Positions 18,477-27,630 of a stretch of DNA of 64,000 nt are shown here, in pieces. Position 1 is the first letter of the stretch. Each line of letters starts with the position of its first letter. The stretch covers positions 1-64,000 of the forward strand of contig NZ_BCZA01000006.1 in assembly GCF_001598475.1 (NCBI RefSeq). Reading direction: 5' to 3'. A program made the translations under genes and the position numbers. The notes below the pieces were generated by a model that made no database searches, was not told the DNA's origin, and was given only the letters and a program-made list of their open reading frames with translations. The stretch comes from Pantoea agglomerans NBRC 102470 (lineage in GTDB: Bacteria; Pseudomonadota; Gammaproteobacteria; Enterobacterales; Enterobacteriaceae).

Positions 18477-20699
18477 TCAGAAGGTGTAGCTGGCGGTCAC
18501 TGAGAAATTACGCGGTTCGCCGTAGACTACAGAGCTGGCCACGTTAGTGTCATACTCTTTGTCGAACAGGTTATTGAGGTTGCCCTGCAGCGACAGATTT
18601 TTGTTCACCTGATAACGGGCGAAGAGATCAACCAGCGCATAGCTGCCCTGACGGGCACGCCAGGTGCCATTGCCTTCCGGGCCACCGACATCATTCCAGA
18701 TATGTGTCTGCCAGTTCACACCGCCACCCAGCGTCAGCTGCTGCAACGTCGGCAGGCGATAGCTGCTGAACAGGTTAAAGCTGGTCTGCGGCAGTTGCGG
18801 GTTAAAGGTGCTGCCATCGCGGTTTTCCGCAATGTAGCGCGTGCCGCCCAGGGTCATCTGCCAGTTGTCGGTTAATGCGCCGTTGACTTCAAACTCCACG
18901 CCACGACTCACCACGCCTTTACGGCCAATGTACGCGACATCACCTGACCCCTGAACCGTCTGAGTAGTTGCTTCACCGACATTATTCAGCTCGGTGCGGA
19001 ACACCGAAATCGAGGTGGTGAAGCGACTATCCATCCAGTCAGATTTCAGGCCTGCCTCGTAGTTTTTGCCGATAACGGGCGACAGGAAAGCGCCGCTGGC
19101 ATTGCGATAGTCCTGTGGCTGGAACACCGAGGTATAGCTGGCGTAAGCCGACCAGTTTTCAGCGAAGTCATAAATCAATCCGCCGTAAGGGGTGGTGTTA
19201 TTTTCTTCCATTTCACCACCAGGCGTTTCACGGTTCCAGTTGGTGTAACGGGCACCGATAATCAGGTGCAGCGGATCGGCGAGCGACAGACGGGTCGCCA
19301 TATAAGTCGATTTCTGGCGAACCAGTTGGGTATCGCTGGCAGGCAGACGCGGCGTCCAGGCTGATTCCGGATACTGACCGTTAAACTCGTTGTAGTTGCC
19401 CAGCGACTCCGATGAGATATTCTCAAAGGTACTGAAGTACTTGTTATCCTGGCGGGTGTAATTGACGCCGACCATCAGCTCATGCTGACGACCCAGCAGT
19501 TCATAAGGACCGCTGGCGAAGGCATCAACGGCATCCACTTTGCGTTTACCGGTGTTGTAACCAGTCCCGCCTACCACCGGATAGTTGGCATAGGAAGAGA
19601 CGCCCGCCCCGGTGTTACGATCGAAATAGCCATCAAGATAGATCTGCTTACTGTCGAGGCGCATCTCGTTGTGCGCGCCGTTCAGTGTGATGTTCCAGCC
19701 GTTGTCGAAGTCCTGTTTCAGGTTCACAAAGACTTTACGGTTCTCTTTATCGTTGTAGGCCCAGTCAGGTGCGGTGTTGTAGCCGCGTCGGGTATGTATC
19801 TGCGTGCCGTCTGTGTACCAGCGCGGCGCGCCACCCCACATGGTGGAGTCCGTATTGACCTGGCTGAATTCATAGCCGACCGAAAGCGTGGCAGAGTCGG
19901 TCAGGTCAGCGTCAACCACGCCATAGATGAACTGTTTTTTGGCGCCATAGCGCTCTATGAAGCTGTTGTTATCCTGCCAGCCCGCGATCAGCCGGCCACG
20001 AACATTGCCGGAGTCACTGAGCGGAGCAGAGAGATCGGCCACGTAACGCTGCTTATTCCAGCTGCCGTAACTGGCGGAGACGGTGCCGCCGAACTCTTTG
20101 CTGTCGGCGTGTTTGCGCACCATATTGATGGCAGCTGATGGATTGCCCGGTCCGGTTAACAGACCGGTCGCTCCGCGCACCACTTCAACGCGCTCATACA
20201 TTGCCATATCGGTCTGCGCATCACCCAGGTTCCAGCGAGCGGCAAAGGCAGTAGGGATACCATCGACCATGTAGTTGTCGATCATAAAGCCGCGAGCATA
20301 GTAGTTGGTGCGATCCATATCACCACTGATACCGCGAATACCGGTGGTATTTGCGAGCACATCATTCAGCGACTGGAGTTGCTGATCGGCCATACGCTGT
20401 TTACTGACAATGCTGACTGACTGCGGGACATCACGCACGGTGCCCAGCATTTTAGTGCCCGCACGGGTAACCGGTACGCTGTAATCAGTGGCGGGCGAAG
20501 CGGCTACGGCATCATCGGCTGACGCGCTGACCGTCATAGTCTGGTTATCGCTGGCAGCGGGTGCGCCGGTCTCTGCGGCATGAGCAGCGTTATGCGCCAG
20601 CGACGAGGCGACGATGACAGCCAGCAAGGAGAAGCGGAATGGACGTTGCAGAGCAGAAGTGTCCGTTGCCCTGGGGTGTTGAAGATCGAAAGCGTTCAT
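18477..20699 (-). CDS. fhuE: TonB-dependent ferric coprogen/rhodotorulic acid receptor
   Basis: A 740-residue outer-membrane receptor closely similar over its length to E. coli FhuE. Shared blocks include SVPVTRAGTKMLGTVRDVPQ (plug start), NYMVDGIPTAF, VEVVRGATGLLTGPGNPSAA, DWAYNDKENRKVF and the last strand ending in PRNFSVTASYTF with the terminal Phe needed for barrel insertion. A signal peptide ends near AAHAAE. It imports hydroxamate siderophores, probably of fungal origin, with energy from TonB/ExbBD. Whether it also takes ferrioxamine cannot be told. A Fur box lies about 170 bp upstream. Confidence 0.9.
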   Translation of the reverse strand: MNAFDLQHPRATDTSALQRPFRFSLLAVIVASSLAHNAAHAAETGAPAASDNQTMTVSASADDAVAASPATDYSVPVTRAGTKMLGTVRDVPQSVSIVSKQRMADQQLQSLNDVLANTTGIRGISGDMDRTNYYARGFMIDNYMVDGIPTAFAARWNLGDAQTDMAMYERVEVVRGATGLLTGPGNPSAAINMVRKHADSKEFGGTVSASYGSWNKQRYVADLSAPLSDSGNVRGRLIAGWQDNNSFIERYGAKKQFIYGVVDADLTDSATLSVGYEFSQVNTDSTMWGGAPRWYTDGTQIHTRRGYNTAPDWAYNDKENRKVFVNLKQDFDNGWNITLNGAHNEMRLDSKQIYLDGYFDRNTGAGVSSYANYPVVGGTGYNTGKRKVDAVDAFASGPYELLGRQHELMVGVNYTRQDNKYFSTFENISSESLGNYNEFNGQYPESAWTPRLPASDTQLVRQKSTYMATRLSLADPLHLIIGARYTNWNRETPGGEMEENNTTPYGGLIYDFAENWSAYASYTSVFQPQDYRNASGAFLSPVIGKNYEAGLKSDWMDSRFTTSISVFRTELNNVGEATTQTVQGSGDVAYIGRKGVVSRGVEFEVNGALTDNWQMTLGGTRYIAENRDGSTFNPQLPQTSFNLFSSYRLPTLQQLTLGGGVNWQTHIWNDVGGPEGNGTWRARQGSYALVDLFARYQVNKNLSLQGNLNNLFDKEYDTNVASSVVYGEPRNFSVTASYTF

Positions 20700-20856
20700 T
20701 AATTCCTCAATTATCTTTATGTTTTTATGCTGCCACTGTCACGACCATGCTTCCTGCGGACATCGCTGCCCTGCTTATGGTTTGAGGAACCAGAAACCTT
20801 TCCCTGAGCGCCTGCGCGCGGGTGTGATGAACTTCTAAAACAAATGAGAAATATAC

Positions 20857-20880
20857 GCATTGCGATTATCATTGCAAGAT
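20857..20880 (-). promoter_or_regulatory. Fur box upstream of fhuE
   Basis: Read on the minus strand, this AT-rich site contains TGCAATGATAATCGCAATGC, with the GATAAT hexamer and near-symmetry of a Fur box. It lies 158-181 bp before the fhuE start, as expected for an iron-repressed receptor. Confidence 0.65.
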
Positions 20881-21143
20881 TTTGTTAGCAAACAATACGA
20901 ATTTTTTCAGGGAATTGTCTGCGTGTGAAAGACGGCTGGAAGATGATAAAGACAGGGAGGCGTTTATAGGGTCAGCACGCCTGCTGACTTGTCAGAGCAA
21001 CAGGGCTGCTGCATCATTATTTGTTAAAGATAAAATCCTGTAATGGCCGTTCATTGAACTGTAGTTGTCACTCCTGATGCCACAATATCTGCCTTAAATC
21101 TTTTATCACCTTATTTAACACCAGATATTGCAGGAATTCGTAC
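20881..21143. other. Intergenic region before pagP
   Basis: Between the fhuE Fur box and pagP only one small hairpin is seen (GTCAGCA 20971-20977 with TGCTGAC 20982-20988). The pagP promoter must be here but was not identified; no clear PhoP box (two TGTTTA-like half sites) was seen. Confidence 0.4.
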
Positions 21144-21713
21144 GTGCGCAAAATTTCAACTCTTAAAGCGCTGATAACGACCACCGTTTTCAGTGTTTTT
21201 TCAGTCCACTCCGCCACACTTGTAGAGAGCGTGAGTGCGGGCTGGGATAATTTCAGTGATAAAGTCGCCACAACCTGGCAGCAGCCTGAAGGTTACGACT
21301 TTTATCTGCCCGCGATTACCTGGCACAACCGTGCCACTTACGATCGTGAACACATCAATAAATATAATGAAAGACCCTGGGGCGCGGGCGGAGGTATCTC
21401 CCGCTACGATGAAAAAGGGAACTGGAACGGCATCTACTTAATGGCGTTTAAGGACTCCTTTAATAAATGGGAACCCTTTGGTGGCTATGGCTGGGTGGCA
21501 ACCTGGCGTCCGCTGGCCGACCAGAATTTTCACTGGGGTGCGGGTTACACGGCGGGCTTTACCGCACGGCACAACTGGGATTATATTCCGGTGCCAGCGA
21601 TACTGCCGCTGGCCTCTGTCGGCTATGGCGATCTCGATTTCCAGATGACCTATATTCCCGGCACCCATAACAACGGTAACGTCTATTTTGCCTGGCTGCG
21701 CTACCACTTCTGA
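21144..21713 (+). CDS. pagP: Lipid A palmitoyltransferase PagP
   Basis: A 189-residue outer-membrane enzyme that moves palmitate from phospholipid to lipid A. After a signal peptide (to about SVHSATL) come the N-terminal amphipathic helix and the eight-strand barrel. The catalytic residues known from E. coli are all present: His in [10 protein letters not shown] and Asp-Ser in [10 protein letters not shown]. The conserved [22 protein letters not shown] and terminal aromatic strand [13 protein letters not shown] are seen. It begins with GTG at 21144 after AGGAAT. It stands between two receptor genes and an integrase with no operon partner. Confidence 0.95.
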   Translation: MRKISTLKALITTTVFSVFSVHSATLVESVSAGWDNFSDKVATTWQQPEGYDFYLPAITWHNRATYDREHINKYNERPWGAGGGISRYDEKGNWNGIYLMAFKDSFNKWEPFGGYGWVATWRPLADQNFHWGAGYTAGFTARHNWDYIPVPAILPLASVGYGDLDFQMTYIPGTHNNGNVYFAWLRYHF

Positions 21714-21731
21714 CAGTTGCCGATATAAGCG

Positions 21732-22838
21732 TTAGCGTGACATCGCCATGAGCGAGAGATCGTCCAGCGTGAGGGTTTCGCCATCATAGCGATGACGCAG
21801 CAGATGGTAGCTTTCGCATTCAATAATCTGCTCTACCGCGTCCGAAAAGATAGTCATGGCGCTGCGCATCTGGCTCAGATAGTCATGGGTGTCATAGACC
21901 CGATCGATGCCTTCAAGCGCATGGTTCATGATTTTTCGGGCGACGTCATTAGGCGTGTCGAGTGCTGAGAGTTTTGAACGTGCGGTGCGGCGCAGATCGC
22001 GAGGGGTAAATGCCTCCAGTCCCAGCCCACGGGGAGCGCGGATCATCCGGCGAAGTGCCTGATTCAGCGCGCCTTTTGACAGCGGCTGTTGCGGATCGCG
22101 TGGCGCGGGCACCAGCCAGGGTGAGGCTGGTTCGGCGGCGCGCAGCAATGCTTCGATGCATTGACGCATCAGCGGTGAAATGGGCAGCACATGCTCCCGC
22201 TGCGATTTATTGCGCGTACCCTGCATCCACAATCCTAATTGCAGATCGAACTCCGCTTTCTGCGCCTGCACAATTTCATCCGGCCGCCGGGCGCTGACCA
22301 GGCATAAACGCAGCGCCCAGCGCGCCTGTTCCGAGAGCGCCCAGTTATCCAGCCCGTGCCAGAACACCCAGATTTCTGCATCGGTGAGTTGCCGACTGCG
22401 CGGCGGCGTAGCGCGACCCGCGACATCACGCTTTTTCATTGAAGCAATGGGTGAATGATCGAGATAGCCCTGCATCTCGGCCCAGCCAAGAAATTGTTTG
22501 GTCAGCGCGAACACCCGCCGCGCCTCCTCTTTTTTACCGTCGGCGATCAGAATGTTATAGAGCCGGTTAAGGCGTAAGCGGTTCAGCGTTTTGAGTGGCT
22601 GCGAACCGATGTTCGGCAGGACATGTTTCAGCAATGAGGAGATGGCGATCTCAGGACGACGCCGGCTGATCAGCAGCGAGAGTTTTACCCAGACCTTCAT
22701 CACCTGCTCCACCGAGCCTTCATCGCCAAAATTATCCAGCTCGCTGAGTGAAGCCTTTTTAACCTGCTCCAGCCAGATCAATACATGGCGGCCTACGTGG
22801 GCTGAACGCGCAGGGATCTGTGTCAGATCTGGGGTCAC
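21732..22838 (-). CDS. Tyrosine recombinase / phage-type integrase
   Basis: A 368-residue integrase. The catalytic core is visible: Arg in CLVSARRPDEIV, the R-D-L-R-R block (TPRDLRRTARSKL, where Arg stands where many relatives have His), His in IMNHALEG and a late Tyr in RVYDTHDYL. The length and lack of an obvious DUF4102-type arm domain set it apart from typical P4 integrases. No excisionase, phage genes or tRNA are adjacent, so it is either an orphan or the remaining end of an element. It converges on pagP with 18 bp between stops. Confidence 0.85.
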   Translation of the reverse strand: MTPDLTQIPARSAHVGRHVLIWLEQVKKASLSELDNFGDEGSVEQVMKVWVKLSLLISRRRPEIAISSLLKHVLPNIGSQPLKTLNRLRLNRLYNILIADGKKEEARRVFALTKQFLGWAEMQGYLDHSPIASMKKRDVAGRATPPRSRQLTDAEIWVFWHGLDNWALSEQARWALRLCLVSARRPDEIVQAQKAEFDLQLGLWMQGTRNKSQREHVLPISPLMRQCIEALLRAAEPASPWLVPAPRDPQQPLSKGALNQALRRMIRAPRGLGLEAFTPRDLRRTARSKLSALDTPNDVARKIMNHALEGIDRVYDTHDYLSQMRSAMTIFSDAVEQIIECESYHLLRHRYDGETLTLDDLSLMAMSR

Positions 22839-22887
22839 ATTTATACCTGTTAGTCACTGCAGAGCGGGCCATTCTATCCATTGTTTA

Positions 22888-22924
22888 TTTATGACTCCAG
22901 ACCTAATAAGTCTGGAGTCATAAA
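22888..22924. repeat. Perfect 15-bp inverted repeat upstream of the integrase
   Basis: Arms TTTATGACTCCAGAC (22888-22902) and GTCTGGAGTCATAAA (22910-22924) with a 7-nt AT-rich loop lie between the divergent integrase and fepA-like genes. A terminator makes little sense between divergent genes; an integrase-binding site, attachment core or operator is more likely. Confidence 0.75.
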
Positions 22925-23065
22925 GACGCGTTCTGATGGAATCTGAGGAACTTTTCGGGTGATGACCAACAAGTAAAACTAACGTCACTTCTCCCTTCTG
23001 GTCATGGTTATGGCGAATAAATAGCCCATTGTTATGGAATGTAAAGGTCTCTTACCGCGATATAC

Positions 23066-23087
23066 AATGATAACTATTATCATTATC
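23066..23087 (+). promoter_or_regulatory. Fur box upstream of the fepA-like gene
   Basis: The 19-mer at 23069-23087 matches the Fur consensus at 16 positions, including a full ATCATTATC right half. It lies 47-68 bp upstream of the start codon and marks the receptor as iron repressed. Confidence 0.85.
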
Positions 23088-23133
23088 ATACGCATTTGCT
23101 TACATGCCTTAATACTTCAGGGAGATTTCCTAA

Positions 23134-25320
23134 GTGAATGTAACCATGCGTGTCCATAAGCGCCCTGTTGCGCTACTGCTGGCCGGTTTATTGAGTACCT
23201 CTGCTAACGGCGCTAATCAGGAAGAGACAGAAAAGCTGGCTGATGATGAGACGATGCTGGTCACTGCTGAACAGGAGCTGAAACAGCAGCCTGGCGTTTC
23301 GGTGATCACCTCGCAGGACATTGAGAAAAACCCGCCGGTCAACGACCTTTCTGACATTATCCGTAAAATGCCAGGCGTTAACCTTACCGGCAACAGCGCC
23401 AACGGCGTACGCGGTAACAATCGTCAGATCGATATTCGCGGCATGGGGCCGGAAAATACGCTGATTCTGATCGATGGTGTGCCGACCACCTCGCGCAATT
23501 CGGTGCGTTATAGCTGGCGCGGCGAGCGCGATTCCCGCGGTGACTCAAACTGGGTACCACCAGAAATGGTTGAACGGATTGAAGTGATTCGTGGACCGGC
23601 GGCAGCGCGTTACGGTTCCGGCGCGGCCGGTGGCGTGGTTAATATCATTACCAAACGTCCGACCAATGACTGGAGCGGATCGCTGTCGCTCTACACTAAC
23701 CAGCCGGAAGATGATAAAGAAGGCGCAACCCGCCGCGCTAACTTTAACCTGAGTGGTCCGCTGGCGGGCGATGCCCTGACCATGCGGCTCTATGGCAACA
23801 TCAACAAAACCGACAGCGATGCTTTCGACATTAACCAGTCACAAAATGGTTCTGCCGCCGCCGGTCGTGAAGGCGTCCGCAACAAAGACATCAATAGCGT
23901 GCTGTCGTGGAAGATCACGCCATTACAGGTGCTGGATTTCAGCTACGGATACAGCCGTCAGGGCAACATTTACACCGGGGATACCCAGTACAGCAACGGT
24001 GCCGGTAATGCCTTGATCGAATCTCTCGATGGTTCGGAAACCAACCGTCTGTATCGTCAGACCTGGGGCCTTGCGCATAATGGCATCTGGGACTGGGGAC
24101 AATCTAAGCTCACCTTTAACTATGAAAAAACCAATAACACCCGCCTGAATGAAGGCACGGCGGGTGCGGGTGAAGGCCGGATCAACAGCAACACGTTCTC
24201 AACCAGTCGCTTTGAAAGTTACCGGGCAGGAGGCGAAGTCAGCTTCCCGCTGGAACTGCTGCGTGAACAGACCGTTACGCTGGGAGCCGAGTGGAACCGA
24301 GATGAGCTGAACGATCCAAATTCAATGAACGGCACCAGTGCGCCTGGCGTATCCATCGACGGTGTCAGTGGTGATGCGGGCAGCCGCAACAGTAAAAACA
24401 GCGCAACGCTGAGCTCACTCTATTTTGAAGATAATATTGCTGCGACCGATAGCACTGAAGTGATCCCCGGTCTGCGTTTTGATTATCACGACACCTTTGG
24501 TGCGAACTGGAGTCCGTCGCTCAATATTTCTCAGGCTCTGGGAGAAAGTTTTACCCTGAAAGCGGGTATCGCCCGTGCGTTTAAAGCCCCTAACCTTTAT
24601 CAGTCCAGCGAAGGCTATTTACTGGCGACGCGGGGAAATGGCTGTCCGATCAACGTTACCCGTGGCAGTTGTTATCTGCTGGGTAATGAAAATCTCGATC
24701 CTGAAGTCAGCGTAAATAAAGAGCTGGGTATCGAGTTCAGTCAGGATGGCTATATTGCGGGTATCACCTGGTTCCGCAATGACTATAAAAACAAAATCGT
24801 CTCAGGGACGGAAGTATTGGGTTACGCCTCAAATGGCAACAATATCCTGCAATGGAGTAACGGCGGCAAAGCGGTAGTCGAAGGTCTGGAAGGCAATTTC
24901 ACTATCCCGCTGGTCAGTGACGAGCTGGAGTGGCGGACTAACGCAACTTATATGATCGAGTCGAAGGATAAAAAGACCGGCAATCCGCTGTCGATTATTC
25001 CTGAATACACGATCAATACAATGCTGGACTGGCAGGTGACGCAGGATTTCTCCACTAATCTGAACTGGACGATGTATGGCCGTCAGAAACCACGCCAGTA
25101 TGCGGAATCCCGCACAGAAAACAATTCAATGTCGAATCGCGAAGTTGGTGCTTATTCAGTATTTGGGGTCAATTTTAATTATGACATCACCAAAAATCTG
25201 CGTGCCAATGCCGGGATTAATAACCTGCTGGATAAACAGCTATATCGCGAGGCTGATGGCGCATCGACCTATAACGAACCGGGACGCGCTTATTATGCCG
25301 GGCTGACAATGTCCTTCTGA
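23134..25320 (+). CDS. fepA: FepA-type TonB-dependent catecholate siderophore receptor
   Basis: A 728-residue receptor of the FepA/PfeA/IroN group. Shared blocks with E. coli FepA are MPGVNLTGNSANGVRGNNRQ, IDIRGMGPENTLILIDG, RYSWRGERDSRGDSNWVPPE and VIRGPAAARYGSGAAGGVVN, and the final strand ends in Phe. It should import ferric enterobactin-like catecholates. It starts at GTG 23134 after AGGGAG; ATG 23146 is possible. No enterobactin synthesis, esterase or Fep ABC genes are in the window, so here it serves uptake of others' siderophores or works with genes elsewhere. FepA versus IroN cannot be settled. Confidence 0.85.
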   Translation: MNVTMRVHKRPVALLLAGLLSTSANGANQEETEKLADDETMLVTAEQELKQQPGVSVITSQDIEKNPPVNDLSDIIRKMPGVNLTGNSANGVRGNNRQIDIRGMGPENTLILIDGVPTTSRNSVRYSWRGERDSRGDSNWVPPEMVERIEVIRGPAAARYGSGAAGGVVNIITKRPTNDWSGSLSLYTNQPEDDKEGATRRANFNLSGPLAGDALTMRLYGNINKTDSDAFDINQSQNGSAAAGREGVRNKDINSVLSWKITPLQVLDFSYGYSRQGNIYTGDTQYSNGAGNALIESLDGSETNRLYRQTWGLAHNGIWDWGQSKLTFNYEKTNNTRLNEGTAGAGEGRINSNTFSTSRFESYRAGGEVSFPLELLREQTVTLGAEWNRDELNDPNSMNGTSAPGVSIDGVSGDAGSRNSKNSATLSSLYFEDNIAATDSTEVIPGLRFDYHDTFGANWSPSLNISQALGESFTLKAGIARAFKAPNLYQSSEGYLLATRGNGCPINVTRGSCYLLGNENLDPEVSVNKELGIEFSQDGYIAGITWFRNDYKNKIVSGTEVLGYASNGNNILQWSNGGKAVVEGLEGNFTIPLVSDELEWRTNATYMIESKDKKTGNPLSIIPEYTINTMLDWQVTQDFSTNLNWTMYGRQKPRQYAESRTENNSMSNREVGAYSVFGVNFNYDITKNLRANAGINNLLDKQLYREADGASTYNEPGRAYYAGLTMSF

Positions 25321-25327
25321 TCTGCAG

Positions 25328-25355
25328 CAGCGCTTCCCGGTGGAGGCGCTGTTTT
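25328..25355 (+). terminator. Terminator after the fepA-like gene
   Basis: Stem CAGCGCTTCC (25328-25337) with GGAGGCGCTG (25342-25351), one wobble pair, followed by TTTT. It begins 8 bp after the stop. Confidence 0.75.
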
Positions 25356-25611
25356 ATCTTCATCGACTAACCTCCGGTTTACACTCTCCCCGTTTTATCT
25401 TCTCAATGCTGATCTCTGGCTGCCGCTTAACGAGCCGGAAAGTATCTGACTCACGGGTATGGCATTAAATACTTACATTCCCTCTGGAAAGCGTAACGAC
25501 AGGTAACTAATGTCGTGATTCCTGTATCCCGGCCAGCGAAACACCCCAGAGTGCGGCTATGCTCTGTCGGGTTCAACCTGCAACTATAACTAACTATCAG
25601 GATATTAAGTG

Positions 25612-25833
25612 ATGAAAAAATTATCAGTTATCGTTATTGCTACCGGACTGTTTTTGTCGGTGAATTTACAGGCTAATGCCCAGGGCTGTCTTAAGGGAGC
25701 CGCAGTAGGCGGCGTCGCAGGTCATGTTGCTCATCATGGTGTGGCCGGTGCCGCAGCGGGCTGCGCAGTCGGTCATCATATGGCGAAGAAAAAACAGAAA
25801 GAGGCTGAGCAAAATCAGCAGTCTCAAAAATAA
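25612..25833 (+). CDS. Small secreted glycine-zipper-like protein
   Basis: A 73-residue protein with a clear signal peptide (MKKLSVIVIATGLFLSVNL to about ANAQ). The mature part has small-residue repeats of the glycine-zipper kind (GAAVGGVAGHVAHHGVAGAA), two cysteines and a charged, Gln-rich tail. Many enterobacterial envelope proteins look like this and I do not recognise the family. ATG 25612 follows AGGA at good spacing; a GTG one codon earlier is also possible. It stands alone. Confidence 0.65.
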   Translation: MKKLSVIVIATGLFLSVNLQANAQGCLKGAAVGGVAGHVAHHGVAGAAAGCAVGHHMAKKKQKEAEQNQQSQK

Positions 25834-25863
25834 GCTGAGGTTGTAGCATCGATGTAAATCAGC

Positions 25864-25898
25864 CGATTACCGGGCAATGATGATGTCCGGTGATCGCT
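25864..25898 (+). terminator. Stem-loop after the small secreted protein
   Basis: CGATTACCGG pairs with CCGGTGATCG with one mismatch, about 30 bp after the stop. There is no T run, so it may protect the RNA end rather than terminate. Confidence 0.35.
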
Positions 25899-26008
25899 GA
25901 GTGATAACTATTCTGAGTCTGTTGCATCGCTAAAGTACGGCGCATTAAGGGCAGCCGGTTATGGTAATTATGTTTATTTGAACTCGATGTCTTTAAAGGT
26001 GCAGTGAT

Positions 26009-26191
26009 TTAGGTGAGTGACCAGAAATTTGAATAAGGTACGCCTATTTTTAATTCAGACAGTGGAAAACGCCTTTTAAAAAAACGTCCTTTATCGACCC
26101 ATCCGCACAATGCCATACCATCTGCATATTCAATTACCACCATTATTCTTCTTCTTTTTCTTCGCCGAACAATGGTGCCCACTTCAATCAT
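26009..26191 (-). CDS. Small DUF2158/YodC-like protein
   Basis: A 60-residue protein with a very basic patch (RRRKRRR, residues 9-15). The spacing of Gly, Met-x-Val, Gly, Cys-x-Trp and Phe-Leu (IMVVIEYADGMALCGW, then RFFKRRFPLSEL) recalls the DUF2158/YodC family of small beta-barrel proteins of unknown function. Its ATG overlaps the stop of the tetR gene by four bases (26188-26191), so it is translationally coupled to the repressor. Family assignment is by eye and uncertain; that it is a real gene is supported by the coupling. Confidence 0.55.
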   Translation of the reverse strand: MIEVGTIVRRRKRRRIMVVIEYADGMALCGWVDKGRFFKRRFPLSELKIGVPYSNFWSLT

Positions 26192-26826
26192 GCGGATGCC
26201 TTAATTGCACTATTGCCGGTTACGTCATGGTTGTCTGAAAGTATCGTTCTGACAATGAAGTCATTACTTTTTCTCAGATCTCCAATCGCTGGCTGGAGTT
26301 TTCCATATATCCGCATACCTTCCAGCATCATGAAAATGCTTTGAGCCATGACTCGCGCATCTTCATCCTTGCGAAATACCCGCTCATCCTGGCCTCTTTT
26401 TAAGATGTTCTCTAACTCGTTAATTAAACGGTTAAATTTACAGGAAACTTTGCCTTTAACCTCTTCGTCTCCGGGTAAAAGCTCGCTGGCTGCCGCAATA
26501 GTGAAGCACCCTTTCTCTCCGGCAGGAGCTGATGATAACTGAGCCACAAATTCCAGCGTTTCTCGCAATGCAGCTTCTGGCGACATTTCTGCATTTCGTT
26601 TCACTGTCCTTGAAATGCCTTCATCCATGTATCGCTGCAAAGCAGCCAGGTAGATAGCGCGCTTATCGGGATAAAGTTTATAGATGCTGGCACTTGCCAG
26701 ACCTGATGCTTTCATAAGATCAGCCATAGATGTTGCCTGATATCCCTTCTGCCAGAAGCATTCAAGTGCGGTGTTGAGGAAGGTCTCTGGATCGAATTCT
26801 CTGGGTCTGCCTGCTGATGCTTTCAT
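26188..26826 (-). CDS. TetR family repressor
   Basis: A 212-residue TetR regulator. The N-terminal helix-turn-helix is plain (FLNTALECFWQKGYQATSM, then GLASASIYKLYPDKRAIY). The ligand domain resembles those of the AcrR/NemR kind with GEKGCFTIAAASELLPGDEE. It has a matching palindromic operator 25 bp upstream and so should repress itself. The gene on its other side (26998-27309) has the same orientation, and the only gene in the same transcript is the 60-residue DUF2158-like protein. The ligand is unknown. Confidence 0.85.
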   Translation of the reverse strand: MKASAGRPREFDPETFLNTALECFWQKGYQATSMADLMKASGLASASIYKLYPDKRAIYLAALQRYMDEGISRTVKRNAEMSPEAALRETLEFVAQLSSAPAGEKGCFTIAAASELLPGDEEVKGKVSCKFNRLINELENILKRGQDERVFRKDEDARVMAQSIFMMLEGMRIYGKLQPAIGDLRKSNDFIVRTILSDNHDVTGNSAIKASA

Positions 26827-26850
26827 AAGGTTCTCCTGTGCTGACGATTG

Positions 26851-26874
26851 ATTGTAGATCGATCAATCTACAAT
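26851..26874. promoter_or_regulatory. TetR operator palindrome
   Basis: Perfect 9-bp arms, ATTGTAGAT (26851-26859) and ATCTACAAT (26866-26874), are spaced by CGATCA. It lies 25 bp upstream of the tetR start, where the promoter is expected, and is the probable site for autorepression. Confidence 0.75.
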
Positions 26875-26968
26875 TAAAAGGCTTTATCTAAACCTTGTGT
26901 TAAAAGTCATGCTTTTCGCCTGGTAAAATTTTATGCTGAGTCAGCGGACAGGTTCAGGTGAGTCATTG

Positions 26969-26984
26969 GCCGCCTTCTGGCGGC
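26969..26984 (-). terminator. Short GC stem-loop after the ABM gene
   Basis: GCCGCC (26969-26974) and GGCGGC (26979-26984) with a four-base loop, 13 bp past the stop of the minus-strand gene. No T tract follows. Confidence 0.4.
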
Positions 26985-26997
26985 GGCAGGCAAATAC

Positions 26998-27309
26998 TTA
27001 TAATGGGATTACAGTCTGGACGTGATGCTGAAAAACGTAGGGATCTGATAGCAACTCATATTCTTCATCGTCCGGATAGGTAACGGCAATTTGATACTGT
27101 TCGCCTGCAAAGGCTTTTATGGCTTCTAAATCTTCCCAGTACGTCGCAAGGAAGAAATGCTCCCACTCACCCTGCGTTTCTCTGCGTACATAGGCTCCCA
27201 GATTCCCTGGCGTCGCTTCTGAATGTTCAACACCGGTCTTCTGCAAGTGAGTTGCAAAACCTTCGGCGTGCCTGGCCGGTACGCATCCGTGCCATGTTCT
27301 GACAATCAT
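26998..27309 (-). CDS. Antibiotic biosynthesis monooxygenase (ABM) domain protein
   Basis: A 103-residue single-domain protein of the dimeric alpha-beta barrel ABM fold. It opens IVRTWHGCVPARHAEGF and has the strand HFFLATYWEDLEAIKAFAG typical of the family, which includes small heme-independent oxygenases and many proteins of unknown role. ATG 27309 is chosen for the GAGGAT site upstream; the longer frame lacks one. It is separated from tetR by the tetR operator region and may also respond to that repressor, though this is inference. Confidence 0.7.
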   Translation of the reverse strand: MIVRTWHGCVPARHAEGFATHLQKTGVEHSEATPGNLGAYVRRETQGEWEHFFLATYWEDLEAIKAFAGEQYQIAVTYPDDEEYELLSDPYVFQHHVQTVIPL

Positions 27310-27630
27310 GTTGCTATCCTCATGTTGTTGAAGGGTTTTAACCATAACATGACAATGCAGGAACAACGATTCGTTTTCTGGGGGTGTAAGATGGAATATT
27401 AATAAATTACTTACCGGCTAGTTGACCATAAACAGAGCGTCGGGCATACAAACAATCGCCCATTTTGACCATCATAAAGCTCATGCTTTTTGTCTTAAGA
27501 AAGACCGACGTGATAACCTTCGAACATACGATAATTTCGCCTGACGTTTGGTTTACCATGAGAACTAACCGGTTCAGGGAACTGCCGCTTATCAGCGCCA
27601 AATACTTAAGACTCAGGGAGAGAGCTGCCA
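27310..27630. other. Gene-free spacer
   Basis: Between the divergent ABM gene and the membrane protein I see no gene or clear regulatory motif. A 79-residue minus-strand frame crosses it but has no ribosome site and no recognisable family. Confidence 0.4.

Noticed and set aside
19482-20138. 218-residue plus-strand frame inside fhuE
   Set aside because: Antisense to conserved receptor blocks and without a start site.
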